A DNA stretch of 64,000 bases from Clostridium sp. CAG:914 (GCA_000437895.1 FR902145.1:1-64000); one strand, 5' to 3'. Numbered from the stretch's first letter, positions 45,424-54,033 are shown. The notes: generated from the letters alone by a model not told the origin. Made by a program: numbers and translations.

Positions 45424-47331
45424 GTGAAAATAAAGAAATATTTATATATATTCCTATCATTAATATATATGGATTTAGTATTTAATCTATTTGCATATGA
45501 TATTTATTTAAGAACATCAATTATTAATATATTTTTATTTACTATAATTAATAGTTTTATAATTTTATTAATAACCAGTATATTTAATAAGAAATTTAAT
45601 AAAATTATGACATATATTGTATATATATTTTTATGGTTTTGGTATAGTTTATATTACATATTTTATAAAATATTTGTTACACCATTTTCAATTGCCTTAT
45701 TTAGACAAAGCGATCAGACATTAAAATTTGGAAAGAACATAATTATTTCAATACTGCAAAATATACATATTGTATTACTATTCTTGTTACCAGTAATATT
45801 ACTTATAATATATAATAAAAAGATTAAATATAATAGATATAAAATAAAAGAAATTTTAATATATATATGTTTATTTATAGTATCAATAGGAATATATATA
45901 TGTAATATATTCATTCAAGATAAGGGTGTAGGATCTGCATATAATTTATATTTTGAAACTAACAATGTATCCTTAAATATAGAAAGATTAGGAGTACCAG
46001 CTGCTACTTACTTAGATATATATAGAAGTATATTTGGCTTTGATGAAAAAATAGATGTTGTAGAAGAACCTACGTTTTCAACAAAAGAAGAATTATTTGA
46101 GTATGATTATAATATTACATCAATCGACTTTAGTGGTGGTAACGGAGAAATTGCAAAGATAAATAAATTTATGTCCAATGAAAAAGGAAGCAAACAAAAT
46201 AAATATACAGGAATGTTTGAAGGAAAAAATTTGATATTCATCGTAGCAGAAAGTTTTAGTGAAATAGCTGTTTCAGAAGACCTTACCCCAACATTATATA
46301 AATTAGTTCACGAAGGATTTGATTTTAAAAATTTTTATACTTCAAATAATTTATCAACAATAGGTGGAGAATTTCAAGCATTAACTGGATTATACGCAGA
46401 TAATACAATTTTAAGTTCTTGGAGAGGTGGAAAGGCCTACTATCCATACGGACTAGGAAATGTATTTAAAAACCTAGGATATAATACCTATGCTTACCAC
46501 AATAATAGTGCATATTATCAAGATAGAAATGTATATTTAAAAACACAAGGATTTGATAACTTTAAAGGTTGTTATAACGGACTTGAAAAAGTTATTAATT
46601 GTGAACAATGGCCACAAAGTGATGTAGAAATGATTGATGCCACAATAACAGATTACATTAATAGTGAAAAACCATTTATGACATATTATATGACAGTTTC
46701 AGGACATTTCTATTATAATTATTCCGCAAATGCAATGGCCAAGAAAAACAAAGCTTATGTAAATGATTTAGACTATCCAGAAGAAGTAAAAGGTTACTTA
46801 GCAACACAAATAGAATTAGATAAAGCTTTAGAACTATTAATAAATAAACTAGAAGAAGCATCTAAATTAGATGATACTGTAATAGTACTTTTAGCAGATC
46901 ACTATCCATATGGCTTGCCATTAGAATATATAAATATACTATCAGATTATAAAAGAGACAGTTTAATAGAAGCTAATAGTAATAATTTAATAATATATAA
47001 TAGTAAAATGAAAAGTGAAAAAATAGATAAGGTTGGAATGAGCATCGATGTTATTCCAACAGTATATAATTTATTTGGTATTGAATATGATTCAAGATTA
47101 ATAATGGGAAAAGATATCCTTAGTACAAGTGAAGGAATAGCAATATTTAAGGATAAATCTTGGATAACTAATAAAGGAACATATTATGCCTCAACAGGAA
47201 CTTTTGAAGCAAAAACTCAAGATATAAGCGACAATTATGTTGATACAATTAACAGTATAGTTAGTAACAGAGTAGCCATAAGTAGAATGATCGTTGAAAA
47301 TAACTATTATAAATACATATTTAACAAATAA
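45424..47331 (+). CDS. LTA synthase family phosphoglycerol transferase
   Basis: The 635-residue protein has about five N-terminal membrane helices (to about residue 165) and an extracellular sulfatase-like domain. The metal and nucleophile sites are LIFIVAESFSEIAV, NNLSTIGGEFQALTGLYADN (nucleophilic Thr), YMTVSGHFYYNYS and VIVLLADHYPYG. It builds glycerol-phosphate polymers or modifies glycans outside the cell. The start is a GTG behind GAGGTGA. Several LtaS paralogues exist in Firmicutes, so I do not give a gene symbol. It ends in a strong bidirectional terminator. Confidence 0.88.
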   Translation: MKIKKYLYIFLSLIYMDLVFNLFAYDIYLRTSIINIFLFTIINSFIILLITSIFNKKFNKIMTYIVYIFLWFWYSLYYIFYKIFVTPFSIALFRQSDQTLKFGKNIIISILQNIHIVLLFLLPVILLIIYNKKIKYNRYKIKEILIYICLFIVSIGIYICNIFIQDKGVGSAYNLYFETNNVSLNIERLGVPAATYLDIYRSIFGFDEKIDVVEEPTFSTKEELFEYDYNITSIDFSGGNGEIAKINKFMSNEKGSKQNKYTGMFEGKNLIFIVAESFSEIAVSEDLTPTLYKLVHEGFDFKNFYTSNNLSTIGGEFQALTGLYADNTILSSWRGGKAYYPYGLGNVFKNLGYNTYAYHNNSAYYQDRNVYLKTQGFDNFKGCYNGLEKVINCEQWPQSDVEMIDATITDYINSEKPFMTYYMTVSGHFYYNYSANAMAKKNKAYVNDLDYPEEVKGYLATQIELDKALELLINKLEEASKLDDTVIVLLADHYPYGLPLEYINILSDYKRDSLIEANSNNLIIYNSKMKSEKIDKVGMSIDVIPTVYNLFGIEYDSRLIMGKDILSTSEGIAIFKDKSWITNKGTYYASTGTFEAKTQDISDNYVDTINSIVSNRVAISRMIVENNYYKYIFNK

Positions 47332-47332
47332 A

Positions 47333-47365
47333 AAAGAGTTCATACAAAATACATATGAACTCTTT
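47333..47365. terminator. Bidirectional terminator between the LtaS-like gene and rpmB
   Basis: AAAGAGTTCATA and TATGAACTCTTT form a perfect 12-bp stem with a 9-base loop. Confidence 0.9.
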
Positions 47366-47538
47366 TACTTACTATCTTTTTTTAAAGTTCTAGCTTCTCT
47401 TGCACTAGTTTTAATTTTAGTACCATCTTCTAGAGTAACAGTTTGTAAATTAACTTTTTGTTGTCTCTTAGTTATTTTTAAACAATTTGGTCTATTATTA
47501 ACTGATCTAGTCTTTTTACTTGTTATTTTTATTGCCAT
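47365..47538 (-). CDS. rpmB: 50S ribosomal protein L28
   Basis: The 57-residue protein has KKTRSVNNRPNCLKITKRQQ and VNLQTVTLEDG...KIKTSAREARTLKK, which fits L28 (bL28). It is slightly short, and the N-terminal zinc-type cysteines are absent. The ATG at 47538 follows GGGAGGATAAT; the upstream ATG at 47556 would place the ribosome binding site within the gene. It is a single gene with its own terminator. Confidence 0.92.
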   Translation of the reverse strand: MAIKITSKKTRSVNNRPNCLKITKRQQKVNLQTVTLEDGTKIKTSAREARTLKKDSK

Positions 47539-47676
47539 ATTATTATCCTCCCTCAAATCACTTCATAATTTTACTATAAAAAGGCCTTTGTGTCAATGAT
47601 TTTGGTAGTTCTATTAAGGCGATTTTAGCAATTTATAAATAATTTTGGCCTATTAATATACAAATATAAGAATTTA

Positions 47677-48060
47677 CTATTGCTTTTTTTCTCTTTTAAC
47701 AAATTCTCTTAATATCTTAGTGGTAGCTCTTTTTTCTAATCTAGATACATAGCTTCTTGAAATATTTAGTGCTTTTGCAATCTCTTTTTGTGTAGTTTCT
47801 CTTTTACCATTTAGTCCGTATCTTGATTCTAGTATTTCTCTTTCTCTCTTAGTTAATAACTTTAAATATTTCTGTAATAAAATTATATTATCATTTTTAT
47901 GTATTTCTTCAACAAAATCAGGATCGGGAGTTCTTAGAACATCTAATATAGTTACTTTATTTCCTTCTTTATCAAAACTTATTTCTTCATACAAACTTAT
48001 ATTTTTACTATTTTTCTTATCAGCACGAAAATACATCAATATTTCATTCGCCACTATCAC
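47677..48060 (-). CDS. sigK: 3' part of the interrupted sigma-K gene (SpoIIIC-like half)
   Basis: This part encodes 122 residues of sigma-K after the junction: EILMYFRADKKNSKNISLYE, then region 4 with LLTKREREILESRYGLNG and the helix-turn-helix TQKEIAKALNISRSYVSRLE. The chromosomal part begins at about 48049. The open frame continues a few codons into the element to a GTG at 48060, but there is no ribosome binding site, so it should be silent until excision. After joining to the part at 54729-55059, residues CAEN and EILM become adjacent, as in Bacillus sigma-K. Sigma-K directs late mother-cell genes (coat, lysis). Confidence 0.93.
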   Translation of the reverse strand: MIVANEILMYFRADKKNSKNISLYEEISFDKEGNKVTILDVLRTPDPDFVEEIHKNDNIILLQKYLKLLTKREREILESRYGLNGKRETTQKEIAKALNISRSYVSRLEKRATTKILREFVKREKKQ

Positions 48061-48070
48061 TTAAAAGAAC
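48040..48070. other. Left attachment junction of the skin element
   Basis: The chromosome side reads the sigK 3' sequence up to CATTC (48045-48049); the element side has CGCC and then the arm ACTATCACTTAAAAGAAC (48053-48070). The stop codon of the recombinase (TGA on the minus strand, at 48046-48044) is formed across this junction by sigK sequence. Confidence 0.88.
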
Positions 48071-49810
48071 GATTTGACCGTTGTGTGTTGCTGATAATCC
48101 CTCTTGATTGTCGTTATTATCGTCATTAAATAGTTGTGGTTTGGTAGTGATTGTGTGGTTTCTTGAACCTATTAAATCCATATACAAGTTTTTGCCATCG
48201 GTTTCTATGTTGCCAACGAATAACTTGATTAGATTTCTCTTACTGATGATATCAAGCTCGTCAAACTTATCAATGTAGTTGTTTAGAATATCAAATACAA
48301 CTTTTGCTGTTTCTTGGTCGTCTATAACTTGATTTGTTGGCTGTGCTTTTTTTAGTTCTTGTATGTTAGCAAGGATTTTTTTGTTCTTCTGTTTAAGTTC
48401 TTTAATCTTGGCTTGAACCTCGTCAAGAATGTCATCGTCTACTAATGCCAATCTATTTATAAGGTTGTTAATATCGGTTTCATTTTTAGCATAGTTCTTT
48501 TCAAGTATGTTGATTTCATCAACTTGGTTTTTGCTGTTGTAGTCGTCATCACTTGCGATAGATTTAATTGCTTGATAGAACTCGCTTGTTGGTTGTGCTA
48601 ATTGTTTCATTCCTTGAATAACTAAATCATCAGCCTCATTACCATTGATGTTCTTACAAGAACATTTATCGCCTTTACTTTTCATTTTAAGGCCGCAGAT
48701 ATAATCAAATCTTAATTTACCATTAGGGGTTAAGTTTTGTTTTAATTTTGCCCTCATAAGCGATTTACAATGGCTACAACGAAGAACACCAACTAATATA
48801 GCATCGTTCTTAATAGGTTTACGATAGTTTTTATCTTCATTGGCTTTTAGTATGTTTTGGGCTTCTACCCAATCTTTACCAGAGATAATGCCTTTATGCT
48901 CGCCAATAGCAACAATCCAATCTTGTAAGTCCTTATATTTAACACGTCCTGTTTTGGTCTTTTCAGTTTTACAATAGCCAATTATTCCGTGAGTGCCATT
49001 AAATTGGTCGTGCTCGTTATACACCTCAACCTCATTGTCTAAAAAGTAATTTAAAACATCTTGGTCGGCGACAGCATAAACAGGATTTCTTAATATGTTC
49101 TTAACACCCCAACGTGAAAAGTCGCAGTTTCTTTTGGTCTTATAATCATTTTGAATTAGATAACTTTCAACTTGTGTTTGTGATTTGAACTCTAAAAACT
49201 TTTGAAAGATTGTTTTAATAATATCTATCTCATCATCAACAGGTGCAAGTTTATATAGAGTTGTCTTTTTATCATTGATGTTTAGTTTTTCCATTTTCTC
49301 ACTTACAAAGCCCAAAGGAACATTACCACCAAGCCAACGTCCTGTTTTAGCAAGTTTATACATATTATCTCTAATACGTTCGGCGATTGTATCACGTTCT
49401 AATTGTGCGAATGTTATAGCGATAAATAACATCGCTTTACCCATAGGGGTAGTGGTGTCAAATCTTTCACTAACTGATATAAAGTTGACGTCATGTTCTT
49501 GCCAATCCTCATATAGATTAGCAAAGTCTAAAACATTACGAGAGATACGGTCAAGACGATAGCAAATGATTGTGTCAATCTCATTGTTTTTAATTGCTTT
49601 CATCATTTCCTTAAAATGTGGTCTTTCGGTGTTCGCCCCTGTGTAGCCTTCATCGTTATAAACAATAATGTCATCGTCTGTAATGTTTATGTCAAAGTAT
49701 GTTTTTAAGTAATGCTTACAGGTATCAATTTGGTTCTCAATACTTTCACCTTTGCCTGTGTATTTAGACTTACGAGCATATATCGCTTTTTTCCTTTTTC
49801 TTTCTTCCAT
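48044..49810 (-). CDS. Large serine recombinase of the skin element (SpoIVCA-like)
   Basis: The 588-residue protein has an N-terminal resolvase domain with Ser15 in AIYARKSKYTGKGESIENQ, ICYRLDRISRNVLDFANL and AQLERDTIAERI. A recombinase domain follows, then a zinc ribbon (about 343-385: LRCSHCKSLMRAK, YICGLKM, CSCKN), a coiled coil (about 420-485) and a tail. It should excise the element to restore sigK in the mother cell. The last codons, LLSDSGE and the stop, lie across the attachment site. In the excised circle GAA-TGA becomes GAA-TGC, and the frame continues for 169 more residues with two HTH motifs. An AAAGGACG site precedes the ATG. Confidence 0.95.
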   Translation of the reverse strand: MEERKRKKAIYARKSKYTGKGESIENQIDTCKHYLKTYFDINITDDDIIVYNDEGYTGANTERPHFKEMMKAIKNNEIDTIICYRLDRISRNVLDFANLYEDWQEHDVNFISVSERFDTTTPMGKAMLFIAITFAQLERDTIAERIRDNMYKLAKTGRWLGGNVPLGFVSEKMEKLNINDKKTTLYKLAPVDDEIDIIKTIFQKFLEFKSQTQVESYLIQNDYKTKRNCDFSRWGVKNILRNPVYAVADQDVLNYFLDNEVEVYNEHDQFNGTHGIIGYCKTEKTKTGRVKYKDLQDWIVAIGEHKGIISGKDWVEAQNILKANEDKNYRKPIKNDAILVGVLRCSHCKSLMRAKLKQNLTPNGKLRFDYICGLKMKSKGDKCSCKNINGNEADDLVIQGMKQLAQPTSEFYQAIKSIASDDDYNSKNQVDEINILEKNYAKNETDINNLINRLALVDDDILDEVQAKIKELKQKNKKILANIQELKKAQPTNQVIDDQETAKVVFDILNNYIDKFDELDIISKRNLIKLFVGNIETDGKNLYMDLIGSRNHTITTKPQLFNDDNNDNQEGLSATHNGQIVLLSDSGE

Positions 49811-49868
49811 AAAGCATCGTCCTTTCTTTTATGTGAGATATAATATATTATACTATAAATAACCAAAT

Positions 49869-50873
49869 ATGTATAGCAAATTCAAGTGTTTTATGTTAGG
49901 ATATAGAGCCATAAAGGGACGTGATGCTGTGAGCCATTTAAAGAAAGATTTTAAATATCATAAGTTGTTTGATAACAAGTATGCAGAACAATCTTATATT
50001 GCTTATCTGTCTAAAAATAAAAGAAAGTATGTAATGAATTCAAGTGATTTTGTTGATAGATATATTGTTATCACCATAGATTTTATATTCAGGCTTAACA
50101 ATTCTATTTGTAGACGTGGATTAGAGAAGAATAATATTTTAGATATTAAGGAATTGTATGATAAAAAGTATGTTGGTGATTATCATTATTGGGCTCTTGA
50201 TGTTAGTATAAAGCAGTTGTTTAAAAAGGTTGATGTTAGTGATGTAGATAATGATTTTAAGCAAGAAATATACGATATGCTTAAAACAATTGTTGAGTGG
50301 GAAGATAAATTTGAGAACAACTACAAAGAGTTTAAAGAGGTTATATATAATATGGTGAAAGTAATTGATGACAAACACTATGATTGGTGTGTTGGTGAGA
50401 ACATCATTTATAGTAGGTCAGCTCGCGACAATGTGGCTAAAAGTTTTTATTGTGTTGTTCTTGGTTATAATGGTTATAAGAGATTTAAAAAATCATATTT
50501 AGATAAAGTCTATGTTGAAGCAAAGGACAAGAAAGTGCTTTTGGAACAAGTTAACGATATATTGGTTGTTATAGCAGATGTTTATAATGAACTAATCAAC
50601 AAGCATTTTGAAAGTGCTAATCAGTTGTTTAAAGAATATATAGAAGAACATAAGGCGATGATTGGTTGCAAAGATATTTACTATGTTAAAGTATACATTG
50701 AACTATCAAAGGTTGTAGAATTATTAGATAATAACAAACATACCGAAGCCATAAAGCAACTTGGTGCTATTATACAAACCGAAAACAATAAGTATAAAAA
50801 AGATGTAATATTGTTTGAAAAAATTGCTATTGATGAAAAAGCAATAGAGGACGGACAATACATTGAATTATAA
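49869..50873 (+). CDS. Hypothetical protein of the skin element
   Basis: The protein has 334 residues from the ATG at 49869, or 314 from a GTG at 49929 that has AAAGGGA 7-8 bases upstream and is the better-supported start. It is soluble, helical and rich in Lys, Tyr and Val, without a motif I recognise. Its third quarter includes EDKFENNYKEFKEVIYNMVKV. It is transcribed away from the recombinase, with a shared promoter region at 49811-49868. The following hairpin closes the unit. Confidence 0.65.
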   Translation: MYSKFKCFMLGYRAIKGRDAVSHLKKDFKYHKLFDNKYAEQSYIAYLSKNKRKYVMNSSDFVDRYIVITIDFIFRLNNSICRRGLEKNNILDIKELYDKKYVGDYHYWALDVSIKQLFKKVDVSDVDNDFKQEIYDMLKTIVEWEDKFENNYKEFKEVIYNMVKVIDDKHYDWCVGENIIYSRSARDNVAKSFYCVVLGYNGYKRFKKSYLDKVYVEAKDKKVLLEQVNDILVVIADVYNELINKHFESANQLFKEYIEEHKAMIGCKDIYYVKVYIELSKVVELLDNNKHTEAIKQLGAIIQTENNKYKKDVILFEKIAIDEKAIEDGQYIEL

Positions 50874-50892
50874 GTTTTAGAAAGAAAAAGTG

Positions 50893-50939
50893 CATTTTTT
50901 GAAATAACCGACCAATTAGGTTAAATGCATTTTTTTTGT
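50893..50939 (+). terminator. Terminator inside the skin element
   Basis: Nested arms GCATTT/AAATGC and TAACC/GGTTA are followed by ATTTTTTTT. Confidence 0.7.
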
Positions 50940-51024
50940 TGCTTAATTTTTTCTTTTTGTTAGTATAGTTGTTGCAAAGAAAAAAACGCGTTTAGATTTG
51001 CAAAGGTTGGAGGTGGTTAATAGA

Positions 51025-51225
51025 TTGCAGTTAATAATTTCATTACCAAGTGATGAGAATGGAATAAAAGAGTTTAATCGTGCTTTTGCAAAGGTGCAAG
51101 CAACTTTGGTTAAGAAAAGCATTAGCGATTTGAATATAGATACTGATACTAAAAAAAGAGTAGTCAACAATCTATTGACTACTCTAAAAGAACAAGTGAA
51201 CGAAAGGAAGAAAAGTGATGAATGA
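51025..51225 (+). CDS. Small skin-element protein, copy 1 of a duplicated family
   Basis: The 66-residue protein starts at TTG 51025 behind TTGGAGGTGG and reads QLIISLPSDENGIKEFNRAF, then AKVQATLVKKSISDLNIDTD. It is clearly a paralogue of the protein at 54034, which starts with ATG at the same place; this supports the TTG start over an upstream TTG at 50998. The function is unknown. It overlaps the next gene by 8 bp. Confidence 0.7.
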   Translation: MQLIISLPSDENGIKEFNRAFAKVQATLVKKSISDLNIDTDTKKRVVNNLLTTLKEQVNERKKSDE

Positions 51226-51433
51226 AATAAATGTTAAAAAGTTGGAAGATTTTATTTTAAATAATTTTGGAAATGAGAACAAGAGTGTTGAAGAAAAAGC
51301 AAACATAAAAGACAGCCCATTATTTAGGGCGATGCTTTATACTTTGGTATGTTATGAGAAGAAGCAAGTTGAAGAACTATCAATTAAGATAAAGAATAAT
51401 ACTGTTAAAGTTGGAGGTGTTGTAGTTGAATAA
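51218..51433 (+). CDS. Small hypothetical skin-element protein
   Basis: The 71-residue acidic helical protein starts NEINVKKLEDFILNNFGNEN. A GGAAG site lies inside the preceding gene, which it overlaps. The end contains a GGAGGTG that serves the next gene. I do not recognise the family. Confidence 0.6.
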   Translation: MNEINVKKLEDFILNNFGNENKSVEEKANIKDSPLFRAMLYTLVCYEKKQVEELSIKIKNNTVKVGGVVVE

Positions 51434-51767
51434 CAATGTAGTGCAAGAACAAAACCAAGTTAGAGTAGAAACAAATGTTAAGAAAATATATTTAGTAGAC
51501 AATAAGAACGACATACAACAAAAGCAAGCACAAGAAGAATTAAAGAAAAAATTAGTTGGCGCCATTCTTGATGTATATACTAATGGGAACATTACCAACA
51601 TTGAAAGTAGAAGATTTATGGCTTATATAGAAAGATTTGTTAAAAAAAACAAGTCAAAGAACGATATAAACTATCGTATAGCAAGCCTCTATAATTATAT
51701 CATAAGCAAGTATAGCGATTTCATTGAGATAAATCAAATAATCCAAAATGAAGAAGAACAATACTAA
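51426..51767 (+). CDS. Small hypothetical skin-element protein with TTG start
   Basis: The 113-residue protein starts at TTG 51426, 7 bp behind GGAGGTG, and overlaps the gene before it. It is charged and helical (QQKQAQEELKKKLVGAILDV, then ESRRFMAYIERFVKKN). No family is recognised. It is part of a coupled three-gene unit, 51025-51767. Confidence 0.6.
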   Translation: MNNNVVQEQNQVRVETNVKKIYLVDNKNDIQQKQAQEELKKKLVGAILDVYTNGNITNIESRRFMAYIERFVKKNKSKNDINYRIASLYNYIISKYSDFIEINQIIQNEEEQY

Positions 51768-51971
51768 CATCAAGGTTGGTTAAAACTAATTTAAGGTGAA
51801 GCAAAGGCCGTGATAAAGTTAAAGGAAACATAGTCTAAACACAAGTTAAAGTGATTTAAAGAGTAGTTAAACAAGAAAAACTATTCTTTTACTTTGTCAA
51901 AAGTGTAAAAATAAGTGTTTTTTTGCTTGAAACTGCTGAAAGTATGCTATAATATTTTTAGGAGGGAATGT

Positions 51972-52304
51972 ATGGAAGACAAAAATATTATTTACAATAA
52001 TAATCTAAACAATCACATTATTCCAAATGACACATCTCATAAGGATTTTGCTATGGAGGCTTTACAAAAAAGGAAAGAAAAGTATGAACAACTGCGACAA
52101 GATGCAATAGATGCGGTGGAAAGAAAACACCAAGCACATTTACAAATGCAACAAGATGGCTTAGATGCGATGGAAAGAAAACACCAAGCACATCTTCAAA
52201 TGCAAAGTGAAGATATGTTAAGAAGTATACCAAAGGCTGACATTCCTGAGGGATATAGCATTAACGAGTTTGGAGAAATTATTAGACCGGGAAAATCAAG
52301 ATAG
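51972..52304 (+). CDS. Small skin-element protein with an internal 18-residue repeat
   Basis: The 110-residue protein starts at ATG 51972 behind AGGAGGGAATGT; the in-frame ATG at 51915 has no site. It is helical and very rich in Gln, His and Lys. Two adjacent copies of an 18-residue unit (DAVERKHQAHLQMQQDGL and DAMERKHQAHLQMQSEDM) form a charged helix. The C-terminus has PEGYSINEFGEIIRPGKS, a short segment seen at the ends of phage and plasmid proteins. The function is unknown. Confidence 0.65.
   Translation: MEDKNIIYNNNLNNHIIPNDTSHKDFAMEALQKRKEKYEQLRQDAIDAVERKHQAHLQMQQDGLDAMERKHQAHLQMQSEDMLRSIPKADIPEGYSINEFGEIIRPGKSR
52110..52217 (+). repeat. 54-bp tandem direct repeat (two copies)
   Basis: Two 54-bp units in the coding region share long identical runs, for example GAAAGAAAACACCAAGCACA in both. 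They keep the reading frame. Confidence 0.85.
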
Positions 52305-52381
52305 CATATAGGAAATATATGCTTTTTTCTTTTTAACAAAATTACACAAAAATTGTAGTTTATACCTCTGCTGGCTACTAT

Positions 52382-52591
52382 ATGTATGAGGAGGTAGATA
52401 GTATTAGAGATTTGATTTCATTAAAAGAGGCTTGCAAGCTGATTGGTGTATCATATAAAACTTTATATGGTTGGGTTAATAATAATGAGGTATCTTATAC
52501 CAAGATTGGTAATAGATACTATATGACACAAGAGCAATTAAATGCCCTTGTTTTTGTTTTCACAAAAGACTATACAGAAGCCGCCAAATAA
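52382..52591 (+). CDS. Excisionase-like helix-turn-helix protein
   Basis: The protein has up to 69 residues, with LKEACKLIGVSYKTLYGWVNN and YTKIGNRYYMTQEQLNAL, the MerR/excisionase-type (HTH_17) fold. GAGGAGGT at 52387 lies within the first codons of the ATG 52382 frame, so the true start may be a rare ATT at 52403 or the TTG at 52412; both keep the whole domain. Such proteins act as directionality factors or DNA-binding regulators. It is a candidate helper for excision of the element. Confidence 0.7.
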   Translation: MYEEVDSIRDLISLKEACKLIGVSYKTLYGWVNNNEVSYTKIGNRYYMTQEQLNALVFVFTKDYTEAAK

Positions 52592-52930
52592 TATTAGAAT
52601 TATATTGTAAAAATATTATTAGGACATAACATAATGGTTTTATGCACTATTTAAGGGCTTTGTGAAATGATTAGTATACAAGAGTATATTATATATATAA
52701 TACTATCTTATAAATATATATTATATTAGTAGAGTTGAAGCCCCTAAAATCTAATATATAATTTTGTATAAGAAAAGAATAAGAGAACAATGCTCGCTAA
52801 TGTGTTGATTTATAAGGATTTAGTAAAATATAGATACCAATGAATTGGTATATGATACACCAAGTAAGTGGGCTATATAGACGTTATTTTTAAGCCAAAA
52901 TTGGTATGTATTTTTACAACAGGAGGCAAT
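52592..52930. other. Noncoding AT-rich region before the RepL-like gene
   Basis: There is no gene. It includes a near-palindromic AT stretch at about 52672-52700 (AGTATATTATATATATAATA), a perfect 18-bp palindrome at 52834-52851, and a third half-site ATTGGTAT at 52900. With a replication-protein-like gene downstream, this could hold a promoter and an origin or operator. Confidence 0.5.
52834..52907 (+). promoter_or_regulatory. Operator/iteron-like ATTGGTAT sites
   Basis: ATACCAAT-GA-ATTGGTAT is a perfect dyad at 52834-52851, and ATTGGTAT is found again at 52900-52907, 24 bp before the RepL-like start. It is a likely binding site for the protein encoded behind it or for one of the small HTH proteins. 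Confidence 0.55.
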
Positions 52931-53458
52931 ATGGAACAAGCAAAACGAAAGGAAATTAAAGAAGAAGAAATAGTGTGTGGCTTCATAAATACTGAAACAG
53001 GAGAGATTGATTATACTTTAAGAGTTGGTGATAGTCTACGATTAGATACAAGAGAGCAAAAAGAGTATAGAGCAAATCATAAGGTTATCAAAAAGAGTAA
53101 TTCTTTTGTCAAAGTATTTAAAGATACTATTGGCTTACTTGCAAAAGAAGATTTAACTAAAAGCGAGTTTAATATTATTTTAACAGCACTTGAATATCTT
53201 GATAAGACAAGTGGTATCTTAACCGAAGATGGTGTTAATATAGGTAAGCAAAGGTTTATAGAATTAGTTGGTATATCGCATAATACTTTTACCGAGGGAG
53301 TAAATCACCTTATTGAACTTAATATAATGGCAAGAACTAAATTAGGTAAAAATAGTGTATATTTAATGAACCCGTTTATTTTTATGAATGGCACATACAT
53401 CAATGCAACTTTGTATAGAATATTTAGAAGAAGCAAATGGAACACACAAAATGATTAA
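52931..53458 (+). CDS. RepL-like plasmid replication protein (winged helix)
   Basis: The 175-residue protein starts at ATG 52931 behind AGGAGGCAAT. It reads VCGFINTETGEIDY, SFVKVFKDTIGLL, LVGISHNTFTEGVNHLIELNI and YLMNPFIFMNGTYINATLYR. This order (N-terminal hairpin, winged helix, NPFIFMNG) matches RepL-type initiators of small Firmicutes plasmids. If right, the excised circle might replicate. It could also be only a regulator with the same fold. The palindrome upstream fits a DNA-binding product. Confidence 0.6.
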   Translation: MEQAKRKEIKEEEIVCGFINTETGEIDYTLRVGDSLRLDTREQKEYRANHKVIKKSNSFVKVFKDTIGLLAKEDLTKSEFNIILTALEYLDKTSGILTEDGVNIGKQRFIELVGISHNTFTEGVNHLIELNIMARTKLGKNSVYLMNPFIFMNGTYINATLYRIFRRSKWNTQND

Positions 53459-53467
53459 GTAATTTTT

Positions 53468-53529
53468 GGTAGGGGCATTGGGCGATATGTACTTTTTTTA
53501 TGGAAAAATGCGGGAAAGCCACCCCTACC
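53468..53529 (+). other. Long nested inverted repeat between repL-like and HTH genes
   Basis: GGTAGGGG (53468-53475) pairs perfectly with CCCCTACC (53522-53529), and CATT/AATG pairs inside. It is rich in G and C in an AT-rich setting and ends just before an AGGAGG site. It could be a structured RNA element, an attenuator or a replication site. Confidence 0.6.
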
Positions 53530-53542
53530 TAACAGGAGGAAT

Positions 53543-53728
53543 ATGAAAGAGAGATTTTTGACGTTGCAAGAGATTAGCAATTATACACACACGTCAGTAA
53601 TGTTTTTGAAAAAACTAATAGACAATGGAACGATAAAAGCAATTCGCATATCAAAGAATTATGTTGTTAGCGAATATGAGTATTTAAAGTTTATAGAACA
53701 AATGGAGGTTAAAACAAATGACAGATAA
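53543..53728 (+). CDS. Excisionase-like small HTH protein
   Basis: The 61-residue protein reads FLTLQEISNYTHTSVMFLKKL and IRISKNYVVSEYEYLKFIEQ, the MerR/excisionase fold. The start behind ACAGGAGGAAT is strong. It overlaps the next gene by 11 bp. It is the second candidate for a recombination directionality factor. Confidence 0.75.
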   Translation: MKERFLTLQEISNYTHTSVMFLKKLIDNGTIKAIRISKNYVVSEYEYLKFIEQMEVKTNDR

Positions 53729-53996
53729 AGAGTTGTTAAAGATGTTAGGTTTATATGATAGAACGATTACGTTAACATTAGAAGATGAAATACTTGATAC
53801 GATGAATAAGTTTCACAAAGATAATTTGGAACACGAGAAGCAAAAGAAAGAGTTTTTGGCTTTGTTTAAAGAGTGCTTTGATGATGTAGTTAAGATTATA
53901 GAGTTTGACCCACATAAACGTATTGCAGTAGATTGTTTTACGTGTGTTAGAGGAATGGATTTATCTAAACAATATGGAAAGCCAAAAAAGAAATAA
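53718..53996 (+). CDS. Small hypothetical skin-element protein
   Basis: The 92-residue protein starts TDKELLKMLGLYDRTITLTL behind ATGGAGG and is helical. The end has DCFTCVRGMDLSKQYGKPKKK. No family is recognised. It is coupled to the HTH gene before it. Confidence 0.6.
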   Translation: MTDKELLKMLGLYDRTITLTLEDEILDTMNKFHKDNLEHEKQKKEFLALFKECFDDVVKIIEFDPHKRIAVDCFTCVRGMDLSKQYGKPKKK

Positions 53997-54033
53997 GTTG
54001 CAAGTTTAATCATATCTTTTAGTAGGTGGTTAA

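Noticed and set aside
47677..48060. Stand-alone sigma factor gene starting at GTG 48060
   Set aside because: The start lies in the element arm without a ribosome binding site, the product lacks region 2, and the missing half is found at 54729-55059.
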